A program made the position numbers and the translations under genes. A stretch of DNA of 64,000 nucleotides. Source: Dichomitus squalens LYAD-421 SS1. Its lineage: Eukaryota > Basidiomycota > Agaricomycetes > Polyporales > Polyporaceae. Positions 41,414 to 53,498 of the stretch are shown here, piece by piece. The stretch is from assembly GCF_000275845.1 (NCBI RefSeq), contig NW_006766888.1, positions 332,622 to 396,621 of the forward strand, written 5' to 3'. Each line of letters opens with the position of its first letter. Position 1 is the first letter of the stretch. The notes under the pieces were generated by a model that had not been told where the DNA came from, ran no database searches, and saw only the letters and a program-made list of their open reading frames with translations.

Positions 41414-42128
41414 TCAGTGGTGTGTTGCCTTCACGATAGACACAACGATAATGACGATGATGATGGCGATGGCGACGCCAATGATGATCCTCATCTGACA
41501 AACGAACGACTTCAGTGGGAGGCGATGAACGAACAAGGCAAGAACATACCTTCATATCCTTCCACCACATGTTCTATGACAAGATCGCATGATGAGCTGT
41601 AGAGTTGTACGCAAACATACCAGTCGAACATACCTTGCGGACGCGGTTCGCCCCACGACGGAAGCCCTGTGCAGACACGGCGAGGTTGTCTATCGGAAGA
41701 AAGAAGCGCGACCGGATTAGCCAGTTCGCTCACACGGCGGCCCGGGCGAGGCAGTGGGGGGCCACACTTGCGCAGCTCCCAGCCTCTCGGCCGCTAGTTC
41801 GGGGACGACCAGACGGGGGTACGCACCTGTCTTGTCCTGCAGTTGGTCCAGCCTCTCTCCCCTCTCAGCGACTTTTGTGATGTTCTCGCGCATGATGCCG
41901 ACGGTGTCATCAATCTGCTGCTGGATGGCCGCCGTCTTCGAGTTGCCCGCGCCAGCCGGGTTCGAAGAGGAGCCGCCACGGGGCAGGTAGGGGTCATAAG
42001 GTTCGGACCTGTGAGGCGAGCAAGCAGACGCAGATGCGGATGCGCAAGCGTCATCGTGAGGCAGGCAGGGGGAGAACAGAAGCGGGTTCAGAGGGCGTAA
42101 CGAGCGATAAAGAGAGGGCCACTGACAT
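41414..42128 (-). CDS. SNC1: Synaptobrevin/VAMP R-SNARE (Snc1/Snc2 type)
   Basis: Snc v-SNAREs on secretory vesicles pair with plasma-membrane t-SNAREs for exocytosis. The 114-residue product starts [13 protein letters not shown] and has the SNARE motif [31 protein letters not shown] and [19 protein letters not shown]. The zero-layer Arg is at residue ~50. A WW-containing juxtamembrane NMWWKDMK and a C-terminal anchor ([20 protein letters not shown]) follow. The homologous start MSEPYDPY is only obtained if intron 1 (42126-42009, 118 nt) is removed. Exon 1 then contributes AT and exon 2 contributes G of the initiator codon. The donor is GTCAGT and the acceptor CTCACAG. Four more exons join in frame. 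The symbol is used in the sense of the Snc1/Snc2 family. Confidence 0.92.
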
Positions 42129-42728
42129 GGCTAATTCGTGCGAACAGGCAGGCGACCGGGCACTGAAAGTGAGCTTGTGTGGCAGAAGAGTGCGGGTAGA
42201 CGGCAACTGACCGAATTACGGGAGAGTGTAGGATGAAAGCGTCGGCAGTCGTGAGGACGGGGTGGTGGTCGTGAGCAGCGCGGCTGGTGACGAAGGCGAC
42301 GGAGCAGGTCGAACCAAACATGCACAAGCACCCAGATCGCACCGCCGGAGTACTGCGCCTTCTACTCCGAATCCATCATACATCTCAACTACTCATCTTC
42401 TCTTGGTCATCACAGCTGATTTGTGTTGCCGAACCCCCGTCGGCGCAGATGCACAGCCAAAGAACATGGAATATGAGCCTCAGCATACAGGGTATCTAAG
42501 CCATTGTGAGGGAAAGCAGAAAGAGCGTCGATTGCAACAGCGACTGGCAGAATGGACGAGAGAAACCGTGCACTACAGCAAAAGAAACGAAGGGTAGGAT
42601 AACGATAGAAATTGAACGGAGAAGCAAGCAAAAAGGACATCTAGCTACAGCTAACCGTCCGAAGGGGACTAGCAACTTGTGGTATGTACGTGTTCCGTTC
42701 CATGTCATTCGGTTCGTAACGCGCCGGC
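42129..42728. other. SNC promoter / KIN4 downstream region
   Basis: These 600 bp lie between the SNC start and the KIN4 stop and should contain the SNC 5' UTR and promoter. I see no gene. Confidence 0.45.
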
Positions 42729-45700
42729 CTACTCTTCCTCGTCCTCGTCTTCCTCCTGGATGCCCCTAAAGGCCGGCCCAGCCCGCCCGTTGGGCAGCTG
42801 CCTTCGCCCGCCACGCGTCTCCGCCACATTCGCCTCGAACACGGACTCGGCGGGCAGAGGCGAGCTCCGTCCGGCGGGGGAGCGGTTCGCCTTGTTCCGC
42901 GCAGCCCTCGACGGGACGTTTCCGACTGTAAGGCGGCCGACCTCCGGCGCAGCCCGCTTGTTGTTGCTCGAGCCACCACCAGTACGTGCGGGGGCACTCC
43001 GCAGAGGGGGAGATAGCAGAGGTGCTTCTGACTGTCCGAATGTCGTGATAACGCTGCTCGCCGACGAGGGCATCTGGCCAAGCCCACCGACGTACAACGG
43101 GCTCTCCTCGTCCTCGTCGATCCAATCCGACTCGTCCCCGAGCGAGTGCCGCCCAGAGAAGACGTCGCGGATCCCGGGAACCTCTGGGGGGTATATCGCG
43201 AGCACCTCCACCGTCGGATGCGCCGTGCGCGTCTGCCAGCCCGGCGGCTCGAGACCCCACGACTTCTTCCAGCTCGACCGCCCAAGCGAGTTCAGATACT
43301 CGCTCCTGTTCGGATTTTGGAACGGGGCCTGCCTCTTGTGTGCGACGAACGCAGCATGGCCCCTTCGCGGCGTATCCTCTAGCGACCTCCGCATCGCTGC
43401 CTTGTTCGGCGAGCTGTTCCGCCGGCTATCCGTCTCCGACAGGTCATAGAGGGACCCTGGGCGCGATGATTGTAGCGAGTGTACGGAGGACGCCGAGTTC
43501 GAGCGCAGATGCGAATTCGGCTGCTGCCTGCCACCGCCGTTCCCGCTGGGCGTCATCTGGATCTGCCGCACGACGCGCGTCGACGAGCCTGAGCCCCCGC
43601 GGCGGTGGTTTTTCGGCAGGGGCGACGCCGTGCGCCCGACGTACATCGAGCCTGCGGAGCTCGCAGAGGGCGATTTCCGGTGGCGCGGATGGTTAATGAA
43701 GCTGTGTATCGAGCTCGGGCGGGACATGAACTCCTCCCGCTCCGAGTTGGGCGTGTGGCTCCCGAACGACCGTCTATTGGGGTCGCTGCGGTGTCGCGTG
43801 GCGGAGTAGGGCGGGGACTCGACTACTGGGTACTGCATAGACGTCGACGACCGACGTGAGTTGACGCTGCTCGAGCGGCGCGAGGAGACCGAGGCGCGCT
43901 TGGCGCGGTGCGAAGCCTTGTTTCGCCCGCCGCCCACCGTCTTTCCTCGCCCAGCGGGACGACCCTTGATAGTACCCCGCCCGTTCGGCCGCTGTGACAC
44001 AGGGCTCGATCCGGCGCTGTTGATTGACGATGTCTGGGTGAGCGCCAGGAGAGTCGCGGGGTCCTCCTTCCGCTTGCCCTTCGGATCCTCTCTAAACCAC
44101 CGCTGGAACGTAGACAGCAAACTCGCGCGATTACGATGACCAGAGCCGACCTTGCCGCCGCGCGTAGGGATCTGCGGAAGCGATGTGAGCGTATCCGCGG
44201 GCGAACCGGTGTCAGGAGGTGGGGATTGCTTCCCCGCCAAGACCCATGGCGAGCCGACTTGGGCCTGACCCCCGTTCAGGTCTGCTGGCGGCGGTGTTGA
44301 CGAGAGCGCGGAGTCCTTGACGGCGCGCATAGGCGGGGTCTTTATAAGCTTGGTTGAGCCACTGCCGTGCGAAGAGCGCGGCTCCTCGCTGTTGGCAACG
44401 CTCTTCGCCGCTTGCTTCTCCTTATCCTCGCGCTCGCGCCGTTCACGTTCCTCGCGCACCGCCTCGGCAGACTTCTTACGGACAAGGCCAGCTGCCTCAA
44501 GCGCGGTCGTTGCGCGCTGCATGATGCTGACGCTTCCGGCACGGTTTTTGCGGCCCTTCGACCCTTGGTTTTCCTTATCCTTCGAGCTGCTAGGAGTGGT
44601 AGGATTCGACTTGGAGAGGGACTCGACAGTAGAAGACGGAGTAGGCGAAAGCAAAGGGTGGGTAGGAGACGCAGTCCGCGGGGGAGTCACAGGTCGCTTC
44701 GTCTGAGCGACGGTAGGAGTAGCGGGGATGAACTGCAACTCGGGAGCAGACTGGGCGGGGAGGAGCGCAGGCGGGATCGGGAGGCGGGAATCCCTGGAGC
44801 GCCCGACGGACGACGGTTGGCCCTCATCCGTATGCGAGCGATGCTGCGAAGACCGACCATACGACTTGTCGCGCCGCGCCTCGTGCCGCTTCTCCCTCTC
44901 CTTCTCTTCCTCTTTCTCCCTCTCTTTCTCCCTCTCCGTCTGCTTCTTGTCTCCCAGGGGAGCGGGTAACTCCGTAGGGACTTCCTCTGGTACCTCGACC
45001 GGGTGCTCTGCAGGCTTCTTCGCCGCATCCTCGATCGCCTTCCTCTCCGCCTTGCGCTTGAGCATCCACCACAGCGCCCCGGTACAGTCGCACGCGTCGG
45101 TCAGGACCGAATGCACGATCTGCCCCGTGTCGAGCCCGAGCGCGCTCATCGAGTTCAGCAGCTCGCGCTCGAGCGGCGTGCTGAAGATCAGGGGCGCAGG
45201 CGTGTGAAGGAGGGACGAGAAGTCCTGCGGCGGTAGAGGCACGGCCGACTTCTCGAACACGGTCGGCCCATGATCGGAGAGCGTCGAGGAGACTGAGCGG
45301 CGCTTCGTGCGGGCCGGGGTGCGCGTCGGGAATGCCGGCGGCTGCTTGCTTGAGCTGCTGTCGGCCCGGGAGAAGGACGGCCGGGACGGCGTCTCGACGG
45401 AGCGTTCTGCGGACTCGTCCTCCTCTCGGACCGTTTCTGGGGTCCCTTTGTTTGATGAGGGGGGAGAGGGCAGATTGCCGGTGAGTTTCTTGTAGGTGCT
45501 GTGCGAGTCGGACGTGAGCTCGTCGACTGATTTGTTGTCTGGGGTAGCAGGGGTGGAAGGACCGAACTCGGAAGAAGCGGTATGGAATGTGGAGTCTGAC
45601 GTCGTGGATGCAGAGAGAGGTTGCGCTTCGATGGCCGTCGTGATCTGTAACTGTGTTGGGGAAGCAGGGCGTGAGATAGTCGGGGCAGCACTTTGCACGG

Positions 45701-46978
45701 AATCTCGGTTGGAATTCTTGTGGATTGTGGTGAACCACGAATGCGTGAGAATTTGCGCGATAGTAAGTCGTTTTGTGGGTTCGACCTGGAGGATGCTAGA
45801 GAGCAAACCCCGGGCGTCTGATGAACGAAGAATGATAAGTTACATTGCTCTCAGTAGCTCGTTCAGTTGGCACATACCGTCCGAGAGCCATTCAGGATCG
45901 TCATATACGCCCCTGATGACCTTCTCGCGCATGACGCTCTCGTCATCATCGTCGAAGGGAAGAGTTCCGGTCAATAGAGTATACAGAATGACGCCCAATG
46001 ACCACACGTCCACCTCTGGCAGAGAAGTCAGCACCGTGCATCATAGATCGAGTCTCAGTTACATAATAGAACTCCTGGCCTAGAGCGGCGCCAAGCGGTG
46101 GAACGGCAGTGCGGCGATCAACTGCGACTTCACCGACGGGCGAGGACGCGAGTCTGGGGCGCAGGGGGGGGGAGAAGGGGACGTGCAGAGTTCACAATGC
46201 ATGGGACGAGAAACGACGCTTGGAGCGAAGGGCAAGGGCAACGCACCTGGCCCAAGATATTTCTTCGCCAGCAGCATCTCCGGAGCCGCATATCCCGTAG
46301 TCCCGCAGAACGTCTCCAGCAACGACCCCTTCTCGAACTCCCTCGTGAACCCGAAATCGCCCAGCTTGACCCGACATCGCTCGTCCAACAGCACGTTCTC
46401 CAGTTTCAAGTCTCGATGCACAATCCCCTTCTCATGGACGTACGCGACGGCGAGACATAGCTGCCCAAATAGGACCCTCGCCTCGTCCTCGTTCAGCCTG
46501 CCCTTCTCGGCGAGGTAGTCGAAGAGCTCGCCCCCAGAGCAGAGCTCGGTGATGAGCCAGATGCTGGACTCGGTCGCGATGACCTCGTACAGCTGCGTGA
46601 CGTGCGGGTGGTGCAGCTGGCGGTGGTGGTGGATCTCGCGGGTTAGCGCGGCGGACATGGCCTTGGGGATCTGCTTTATGGCGACGCGGGTACCCGTCAG
46701 GCGGTGCGTGCCCATGCGTACCTTCCCGTACGTCCCTATGCGTGTATCGAGCCGTGAGGATCGATGTATATGTACACCCCTGCAGACGTAGAGGGAGACA
46801 AGGAGCACGTACCCTCTCCTATGACCTTCCCGAGCGTATAGTTGCCGACGACCCTGATCTTCTGGCTCGAGAGCTCCTTGCCCAGTTCATTGTACGCGCT
46901 CGCAAGCTGGGCCTTGTGATTCTGCGCCTGCGAGACAGAGCCGGAAGGCTTGTGGCCGCCGTTGGGACCTGCGGCCAT
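42729..46978 (-). CDS. Ser/Thr protein kinase, CAMKL/KIN4 type, with long disordered C-terminus
   Basis: The start at 46978 reads [16 protein letters not shown]. The N-terminal kinase domain has [19 protein letters not shown], the catalytic Lys in [50 protein letters not shown], the activation loop [36 protein letters not shown] and SWF at its end. All catalytic residues are present. This is the AMPK-related KIN4 subfamily (yeast Kin4/Frk1, fission yeast Ppk1), whose best-known role is spindle-position control of mitotic exit. After the kinase come roughly 950 residues of low-complexity Ser/Pro/Arg-rich sequence with charged repeats ([13 protein letters not shown]) and a conserved [16 protein letters not shown] block. 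A 231-nt intron (46246-46016) interrupts the region just after the activation segment (YLGP/EVDVW). The total is about 1,300 residues. Confidence 0.9.
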
Positions 46979-47628
46979 CGTGACATATACAGAGATTCAA
47001 AAGTCGTGAACGAGCCGAGGATCGAAAGCGTCAAGTTCGAATCAAAGTCCAAGGAAAGGAACGACGGAGGCGTGTGGGCCTTTGGGTAACGGAGAGCAGA
47101 TAGTTTACTGTACAATGTGGATAGAGCGCTCCGGAGGCGGAGGCGACAGGGACAGGGATTTGAGTTGGGTGTGGGGGGGATGGCAGCAGCCTGGCAAGCG
47201 AAACAGACTACGGAGGACGTCCTCCACAGGCACGCGCTTCTTCCAGGGCCCAGCCACATTGCACCCTCTGACGCTCAACTACCTGAACAGTCACTGGCAC
47301 GTCTGCCGATCTTCGTGGCAGATTACAACTCTCCGCATCACCCATTGCAGCCTTACGACCACTTACAACGCGGCCCGCTGCGTTCCATCATGACTCAGAA
47401 CGGCCAGCAGATCCACGAGGCGTGCTATCATTCACTATAACATGCGGCTATATATCATGACGTCGACGCATGGTCGGTGAGAATGATGCGGGCCATATTC
47501 GCAAGACATACAACGCGCGGTGCAGTGTAGTGTACAGGTACAGTGGCAGCTGTGGGATAGAGGAAAGCAAGGTCGTCGAAGTGTCATGCATGCGTCAAGG
47601 AGTATCATGATGGTCCCAATCCAAACTG
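46979..47628. other. KIN4 promoter / GLE1 downstream region
   Basis: This 650-bp stretch lies between the KIN4 start and the GLE1 stop, both on the minus strand. Short frames exist, but none with family features. Confidence 0.45.
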
Positions 47629-49683
47629 TCACGTCGATGCCGCGGCCATGATGCGTTCGACCTCTAGCTGCAGCCTCGTCCGCGAGGCATTGCCCTCGGG
47701 CGCCTTCCCGCCGATGAGGCGTCCTTCCAAGCCATGGTAACCCACAGTGACACCCTCAAACAGCAACGCGAGCAGGCGCGTCCATTGCGAACCCCATACT
47801 GCGCATGCGTGCAGGCCGCCAATGTCCAGCGCAGCTGTGGCGGAGAAGCACGTCAGTCAGTATGATGGAATGACCTCTCCGCAGCGAAGATGTGCTGAAC
47901 ACGCTTACTGAACATGATTTGCGCCGCGACGGGGCTCTCGAGAAGCTGTGGGTCCTTCAGCATCCTGGTGAAGTACGTCCAGTATCGATCCATTCGGAAC
48001 ATAGGATCGAGCGGCTGATTGACAGGCAGCACAAGGGTGGTGAAGTACACCCGCAAGATACCTGTGACGCGACTGGTATAGTCCCCGAGTACCTCAGACC
48101 CCTCGTCCGTGTCACGGAAGCCTTGTACTTTCCGCATACTTTGAGGCGTGATCGTCGTGCCGTCCGTGTCATTCGCGGGGATTGCGATCGGTACGGGCCA
48201 GCCCCCAGCACGCTGGCAGAGCTTGGCCCAGAAGATATCGGCAAAGCCTTCGAGGGACGTAAGGAGGTTGACGGTCAATTGTGCGAGAGGCATAGCGCTC
48301 TTCTTCTCTGCGGTGACCTCGGTCTCGGCTTGCATGAGGATCGCCTTGGCAAGCGAGGAGAGGAGCGCGATGTAGATCGGCGGAGGATGAGCTTGTGGGG
48401 GCCGCAGGATGTTGACGAGCTCGTGTGACTGCCAAAAATCATGTCACAATATGGTAGACCCTGAAATCGTCGTACTTACCACCCGGACAACCACGGCCAT
48501 GTCGCTGGTGAGCTGCCCAACTTTGGGTGTGATGGCCCGACGACCCGCTGACCAAATGGCCTTCATCTCTTTGTTCTGCTTCACAGTCTTCATGGGCCCG
48601 GCCTTGAGCGTCTATGTGAACGCTTGGGTTACGGCCATGTACATATCCACATGGTTGGCGGCTTACCCTCAGTGTATCCCTCCCTCGTCGCCAGTCCTCG
48701 AAGGCAGTGGAATGACCCAACGCTTTGCGGGCCTCCGTCTCCGCCTGTTCGCGCTCCTTCTCAGCTTGAGCAGCCGCGAGCTTGATGCGCCTCTCCTCGT
48801 CCTCCTTCTCCTTCTGCTTGCGCTTCTCTTCCTCCTCTTTCCGCTTGCGCTCCTCCTCCTGTCGCTTCTTCTCCTCGGCCTCCCGCCTCAGCCTCTCCTC
48901 CTCCTCACGCTTCTTCCGCTCTGCCTCCTGCTCCACGCGCCTTCTCTCCTCCTCCTGCTTGATGACCGCGTCGATGCGCGCCCAGAGCTGCCGGTCGCGC
49001 TCCTTCCATTGCGCGCGGAGCATCGCTTCTTCTTGTTGCTTCTGAAGATTCATAGCGGCGAGCTGCGACTCCACCTCCTTGAGCTGCTGCTCGTGGAGGG
49101 CGGCGCTCCGCTGCTCGTCCTGTGCGCGCCTCTCATTTCGCGCATTCCGTTGTTGGATGCAGTCTTGGGTGTGCTTCTGTCTTGCTACGCGCTGCGCAAG
49201 AGGATAAGGAAGGTGTGTGAGGCGAGGAAGAGAAAGGAGACGTACGAAGGCTTCCTGACGCGTCTCCTTCTCCCACTCTTCATACGGGTCGTGATAATTT
49301 ATGCGTCGGCGGACCGCGGCAAGGGTGTCTTCCCTCGCCCATTGTTCAGCAAGGCTCTTCTCCCTGCGGGGTTTCCTATACAGAGGTCGGCTACATTGTT
49401 GACGGACGGTATGCACGTGAGACGAGCCTTACGGTGGTTCTGGTCTGTGGTTCAACCACTCGCCCTCAGAAGAGCTCGCAGACTCTGAGCCTGATGCATC
49501 GTCCTCGTCCTCGGAAGAAGATTCTGACGGCACGGCAAATGTTGAACGAGGCCGATGTCGCCTACTGGGGAACGTACACAAACAAATGTGAACGCTCGTT
49601 GCTGCCGCTTGTCGCAGCGATGGTGGTTAGACTCACTTTCTGGTTGGAGATGGCGAAGGAGATCGGGGTGCAGCAAACCTCAT
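47629..49683 (-). CDS. GLE1: mRNA export factor Gle1 (nuclear pore cytoplasmic side)
   Basis: Gle1 with inositol hexakisphosphate activates the DEAD-box ATPase Dbp5 to release mRNPs at the pore. Exon 1 from 49683 is MRFAAPRSPSPSPTRK. Exon 2 gives an acidic Ser-rich segment (SSEDEDDASGSESASSSEGE). A very long charged coiled coil follows (RREAEEKKRQEEERKRK and similar), as in all Gle1 proteins. The C-terminal Gle1 domain shows TLKAGPMKTVKQNKEMKA, PPIYIALLSSLAKAILMQAE, AMPLAQLTVNLLTSLEGFAD, FWAKLCQRAGGWPVPIAIPA, RMDRYWTYFTRMLKDPQLLE and LLFEGVTVGYHGLEGRLIGG. It ends RLQLEVERIMAAAST. I estimate about 575 residues with six or so introns. The gene is divergent from the F-box-like gene, with 372 bp between starts. 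Confidence 0.93.
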
Positions 49684-50055
49684 CCTCGTGCGCACGCTAA
49701 GTTGAGTCAAAAGCGCGTAAGGAGTGCGGCCTCAAGGGTAGCACAATGTGGTGAAGGCGGAAGCGACGACTCTGAGTTCCAGCAGGCTGCCTTGTGTTCC
49801 CGCCACAACGTCATCCACGTGGCCGGCACGTTTCTCCCGATCTCAATTAAACGCCCATACAGGGCGGGCCGGAGGAGGAGAGCTCTGTGACAAAGTTACC
49901 GCGCGTAAATCCCTCCGCCCATGCTCCCGCCGGGTCCGACCACTGCGCTGCTCCCTTGCTCTGTTTCTTGGCTTCAACACTGCCCCCAGCCACGAGAGAC
50001 TGTCATCTTTTAGCTTGGAAATTGCACTAGATCGCTCTTGCTATCCCTAAATCTC
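49684..50055. promoter_or_regulatory. Divergent promoter region GLE1 / F-box-like gene
   Basis: These 372 bp separate the two divergently oriented start codons, so both promoters must lie here. I see no canonical TATA box. Confidence 0.5.
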
Positions 50056-51150
50056 ATGGAGACGTTCACTCGCCAGGCCCAACTACCCACGGAGCTTCTG
50101 CGCCAGATCGTGCTCGAGTACGTCTCGACGTACGACGAAGGGCGTAAATTTGAGGAGCCTAGGCATAGCTACAAACCTCCTTGGAGCTCCGTTGAACCGC
50201 TCACGCTGGCATCCAAGGTCCTCCGGCAGCTCGCCTTGGAAGCATGGTTTGAAGTGTACTACGTGCGTACACCGGATGACCTGCTGCACGCATGGCCCGA
50301 GTTTGAGCTGTGGACCAAGTGAGTGCCTTCGTCGCTTTGCACGTGCTCAAATCTCGAAGGTCGGTTGCATAGGGAGCTGCACTGCGTAGAGTTGGGCACA
50401 GACCTCCGGATCCTTCCCGTCCAGTGGGATTTCCGGGCGTTCCACCGGCTCCGCAAGCTGCGCATAGACTTCGACCCCATGCAGTCTAACGCGATGCTCC
50501 TCATGCGCTTCGACCATCCCAGACACATCGCGTCTCAGATACAGGAGCTGGAGATATACGACATCTCATGGCCCTCTCCCATGGCCATCCATCTCATCGC
50601 AGACGCGTTCCCCAGGCTGCGGACGTTGAAGCTCTCCCAGGATCTCATGTGGTGCAACCTCTGCAACATATGCCGCTTCTCCACGTTCCGTGACCACCCG
50701 CCAGAGGAGATCACGTACGACAAGTCCGTCGGTCTTCCAGTACGTCTGACAGGTTCCTTTGCATCTCTCTCTACCTTACGATGCCTTGCCTCGCAGAGCC
50801 ACTACGCGACGTATCTACGCCCTCTCATCAAGCTTGAAGACGTTGTGCTCACGGTTGGCTACGGCCTTGGAGGGAGCTACTCCCTGTCCGAGAACAATGG
50901 CATCCTCTGGACCGGCGAGTGCGACGCGTGCATGGACATGATGTTCTCCGTGGGAGACTTCAGACAGGACTGGGTCGAGAAGAAGAAGACGATGATGCGG
51001 CCTCCCTCGCTGAAGACAGTGAAGTGGCGATTCCGATACAAGAACGTCCTGGATGTCGTCGTCGACCTCGACGAGGACGAAGACGAGGTCGCGCAGACCG
51101 CGGACGAGTCCGATGCGGGGAACTTGACCATCCCAGGCTCCGACGAGTAG
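50056..51150 (+). CDS. F-box-like/leucine-rich protein, function unknown
   Basis: Two exons (50056-50318 and 50373-51150) join in frame (WTK/ELHC) to 346 residues. The acceptor at GCATAG is required because the earlier AAG acceptor leads to a stop. The N-terminus METFTRQAQLPTELLRQIVL resembles the F-box-like start of many Agaricomycete proteins (LPxELLxxI). Loosely LRR-like strands follow (FHRLRKLRIDF, IQELEIYDISW, FPRLRTLKLSQ, LIKLEDVVLTV). The C-terminus is very acidic (DLDEDEDEVAQTADES). Such proteins may be SCF-type adaptors, but the F-box match is weak, and the assignment is by resemblance only. Confidence 0.75.
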
Positions 51151-52583
51151 TGCCGCGCTCAGAGCTCTATTAGAGCCGTGGATTCCTCATCTCATCCATA
51201 TACACTCACGTCACTCGCAGCCGGCTGCTGAGCCATCGTTCTTCCAACGGGTACTCACTCAATGCAATTCTTGCATGGGTGGCGCACCCCTCGCATGAAG
51301 GTTTGCCACACCCTGTATACGCGTCAGCTAGCACCCTGACTCCTCTTCACTCATGTCCTTGCAATAGCTATTACCACTTGCACCCGAATTCCTGGAGGCA
51401 CATATACGATCGCCTCAACTTGTGCAATTCGCTCTCGCTAACTCAAAGCACGCAATAGGGTGTCCATAATGTTCCGGCTCCTGCTCTATGCCCCAGAAAC
51501 ACCTCATTCAACTTGGACCTGCTCACAATCAGGAGGGAACGTACTTCCCGGATGTCGTCTTACGCCTCTTGGACTTGTCCTCACTTGTCGACGGTGGCAT
51601 CCACGTCGCTGTCCACCCCCTCCTCCCTCGTTCATCGGCATATACCTCAGCTACTGGACTTTGAACACATCTGTGATTATTGGGCGGCTCCGGACGGTTG
51701 CAGGAACCATGGCCACGACATTTACCTCGCCGGCAACATATTGGCGCCTTCTGCATTCAGAGGCATGCCAGTGAGGACCTCGCAGGATCTCCCATTGCCA
51801 CGTTCACCGATCTCGTCTTATGTAGGCCACTTTGCACCGCAAAGGATGGCGGAACAGTAGCCACGATCGATCACATGGGATGCAGCGCTTTCGTGCCTCG
51901 TCACGTGTAGCCTCGACACCCACTCTGCGGCTCTCTCAGCACATACCCCAGACGCTGCAAGCATTCCCTCCTCCTCGTCGCACGCCAGCTTGCACAGAGA
52001 TTGCGCCGCAGACGCATCACAAACGCCTTGGCCAATTCAAGCTGCGCCCGAGCATGTACTACGCACACGTCCGCCACCAGAGCCATATTGGCTAGTTCAT
52101 GATCATGCCTGGGAATAAATCGCGCCCGTCACGCCTGGCACGGGCGCTGACGTCGGGAACTTGGCTCCACGGCGAAGTCATGCTCGACTTCCAGACAAGT
52201 AGCGTATCGAGTTGAGGTTCGGTTGCTATTTTCCGTACTGTGTTCTCAGCAGACTCACCTCCCTGTATCCATGCAACTTGTTCACACAGGTCATACTAAG
52301 TGGCGTTCCTTAGGCTCTGCTTCGACTGCGGCCCCGACCTCATGACCTTTGATGAGAAAATCTCCTTGCTTATCCGGACCCTCGTATAGCGGCGGGAGGT
52401 GGAGCTTCGCGCATCGCTCACTTATATAATTCCCAGGACGATCATGCCTTCCTGAAGTCGCCAGACGCGTAACTCATATCGCTTCACTTACCTCGAGCTC
52501 AGCTATTTACAGCAAAGCCCATGTTCAGCGTACCCATAGTCACTGTCCCTATGCTCGAAGTCCCTTTACTCCTTCCTCTTTAG
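51151..52583. other. Intergenic, no supportable gene
   Basis: Between 51460 and 51910 the plus strand has overlapping open frames in all three phases, one of which (DVVLRLLDLSSLVDGGIHVA) reads protein-like. I recognise no family and cannot choose a splice pattern. Confidence 0.35.
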
Positions 52584-53340
52584 CGGATACCTGAGCTATA
52601 GGGTGCAGGTTCCCCCTGCAGGCTACCAAGCACCCCCGGGCGATTGCAACAAGCGTGATGCCGCCGAGTTCTATACGCGCAATAAGTCTATTTTCGCGGT
52701 AATCCCTCGGTTCATGGGCGTAAGTAGGTTTCTACCTAGTAGTCCGGGATAGTACGTCAACGAACCATCATCGACTTGAAGATTGCATTGTTCACTACGA
52801 ATGTAGCGGAATCCGCGGCCGTTCTAGAGCAAGCATATCATTCGGCGTTCTTGTAAACCGTGCTTTCCTTCCTTGTGCCAGCTACGACGCCTCAGCCGCT
52901 TCCTCTGTATAGGAGCCTTCGGCGCTTGCTCGGCATCTCTCTCGTTACTTATCGTCGGAGGGCTCATGCGAATATCCGCCTACCGGACGCTTGGGCGGTT
53001 GTTTGTTGGAGAAGTAGTGCCGCAGAAGAAGCACAAGCTCGTTACGACCGGGATGTACGCCTACGTTCGACATCCCAGTTATAAGGGGTGGGGTATGCTT
53101 ATGCTAGGGCACTCCGTCGCGCTCACTACGCCGCGCTCGTTCCTAGCAGCCATCGACGTGTGGAGCTCTACCCTTGGGACCATCGTTGCCCTCATGTTGG
53201 TGAGGCTCTGGATGATGTTCATCCCGTTACTCTGTGTCAGGACGAAGCGGGAGGACGAAATGTTGCGGCAGGCATTTGGAACAGAGTGGGAGGAGTGGGC
53301 GAAGAGAACGCCGTATGGGCTAGTTCCATACGTTTGGTAA
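52584..53340 (+). CDS. Isoprenylcysteine methyltransferase-like protein, copy 2, 5' part disrupted or uncertain
   Basis: The C-terminal catalytic half is intact from about 52881. It has LIVGGLMRISAYRTLGRLF, HKLVTTGMYAYVRHPSYKGW, REDEMLRQAFGTEWEEWAKR and TPYGLVPYVW. The SAM-binding RHPSY block and conserved EW/EW residues are all kept. Upstream pieces that align with copy 1 can be found: GYLSYRVQVPPAGYQAPPGD at ~52585, and TNVAESAAVLEQAYHS at ~52805. They do not join cleanly. MLEVPLLLPL at about 52550 is one base out of frame with GYLSY. The only intron between the second piece and the catalytic exon would be 29 nt, too short. I therefore suspect frameshifts in the 5' half and a decaying gene, but a missed exon is possible. 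Confidence 0.6.
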
Positions 53341-53464
53341 GCTCGCAGGTCAACATATCATGCTCTCCTCCCGACAATTGTCACTCTGAGGCTAAGTACA
53401 AGAGAAACAGGTATATTTTGTAGGGAGAGCCTTCTCGTCAGTACAGCAACCTGGAATCTACATC

Positions 53465-53498
53465 TAGATCCTTGTAGTAGGTAGATTCTTGTAGTAGG
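53465..53498. repeat. 17-bp tandem duplication
   Basis: TAGATCCTTGTAGTAGG is followed directly by TAGATTCTTGTAGTAGG, with one mismatch. It lies ~125 bp downstream of the ICMT copy 2 stop, probably in its 3' UTR. Confidence 0.8.

Noticed and set aside
44367..44969. Plus-strand open frame of 200 codons
   Set aside because: It lies antisense to the Arg/Glu-rich disordered tail of the KIN4-type kinase and has no independent motif.
48409..49488. Plus-strand open frame of 359 codons with leucine runs
   Set aside because: It is the complement of the charged coiled coil of GLE1. Poly-Leu arises from antisense GAG/AAG codons.
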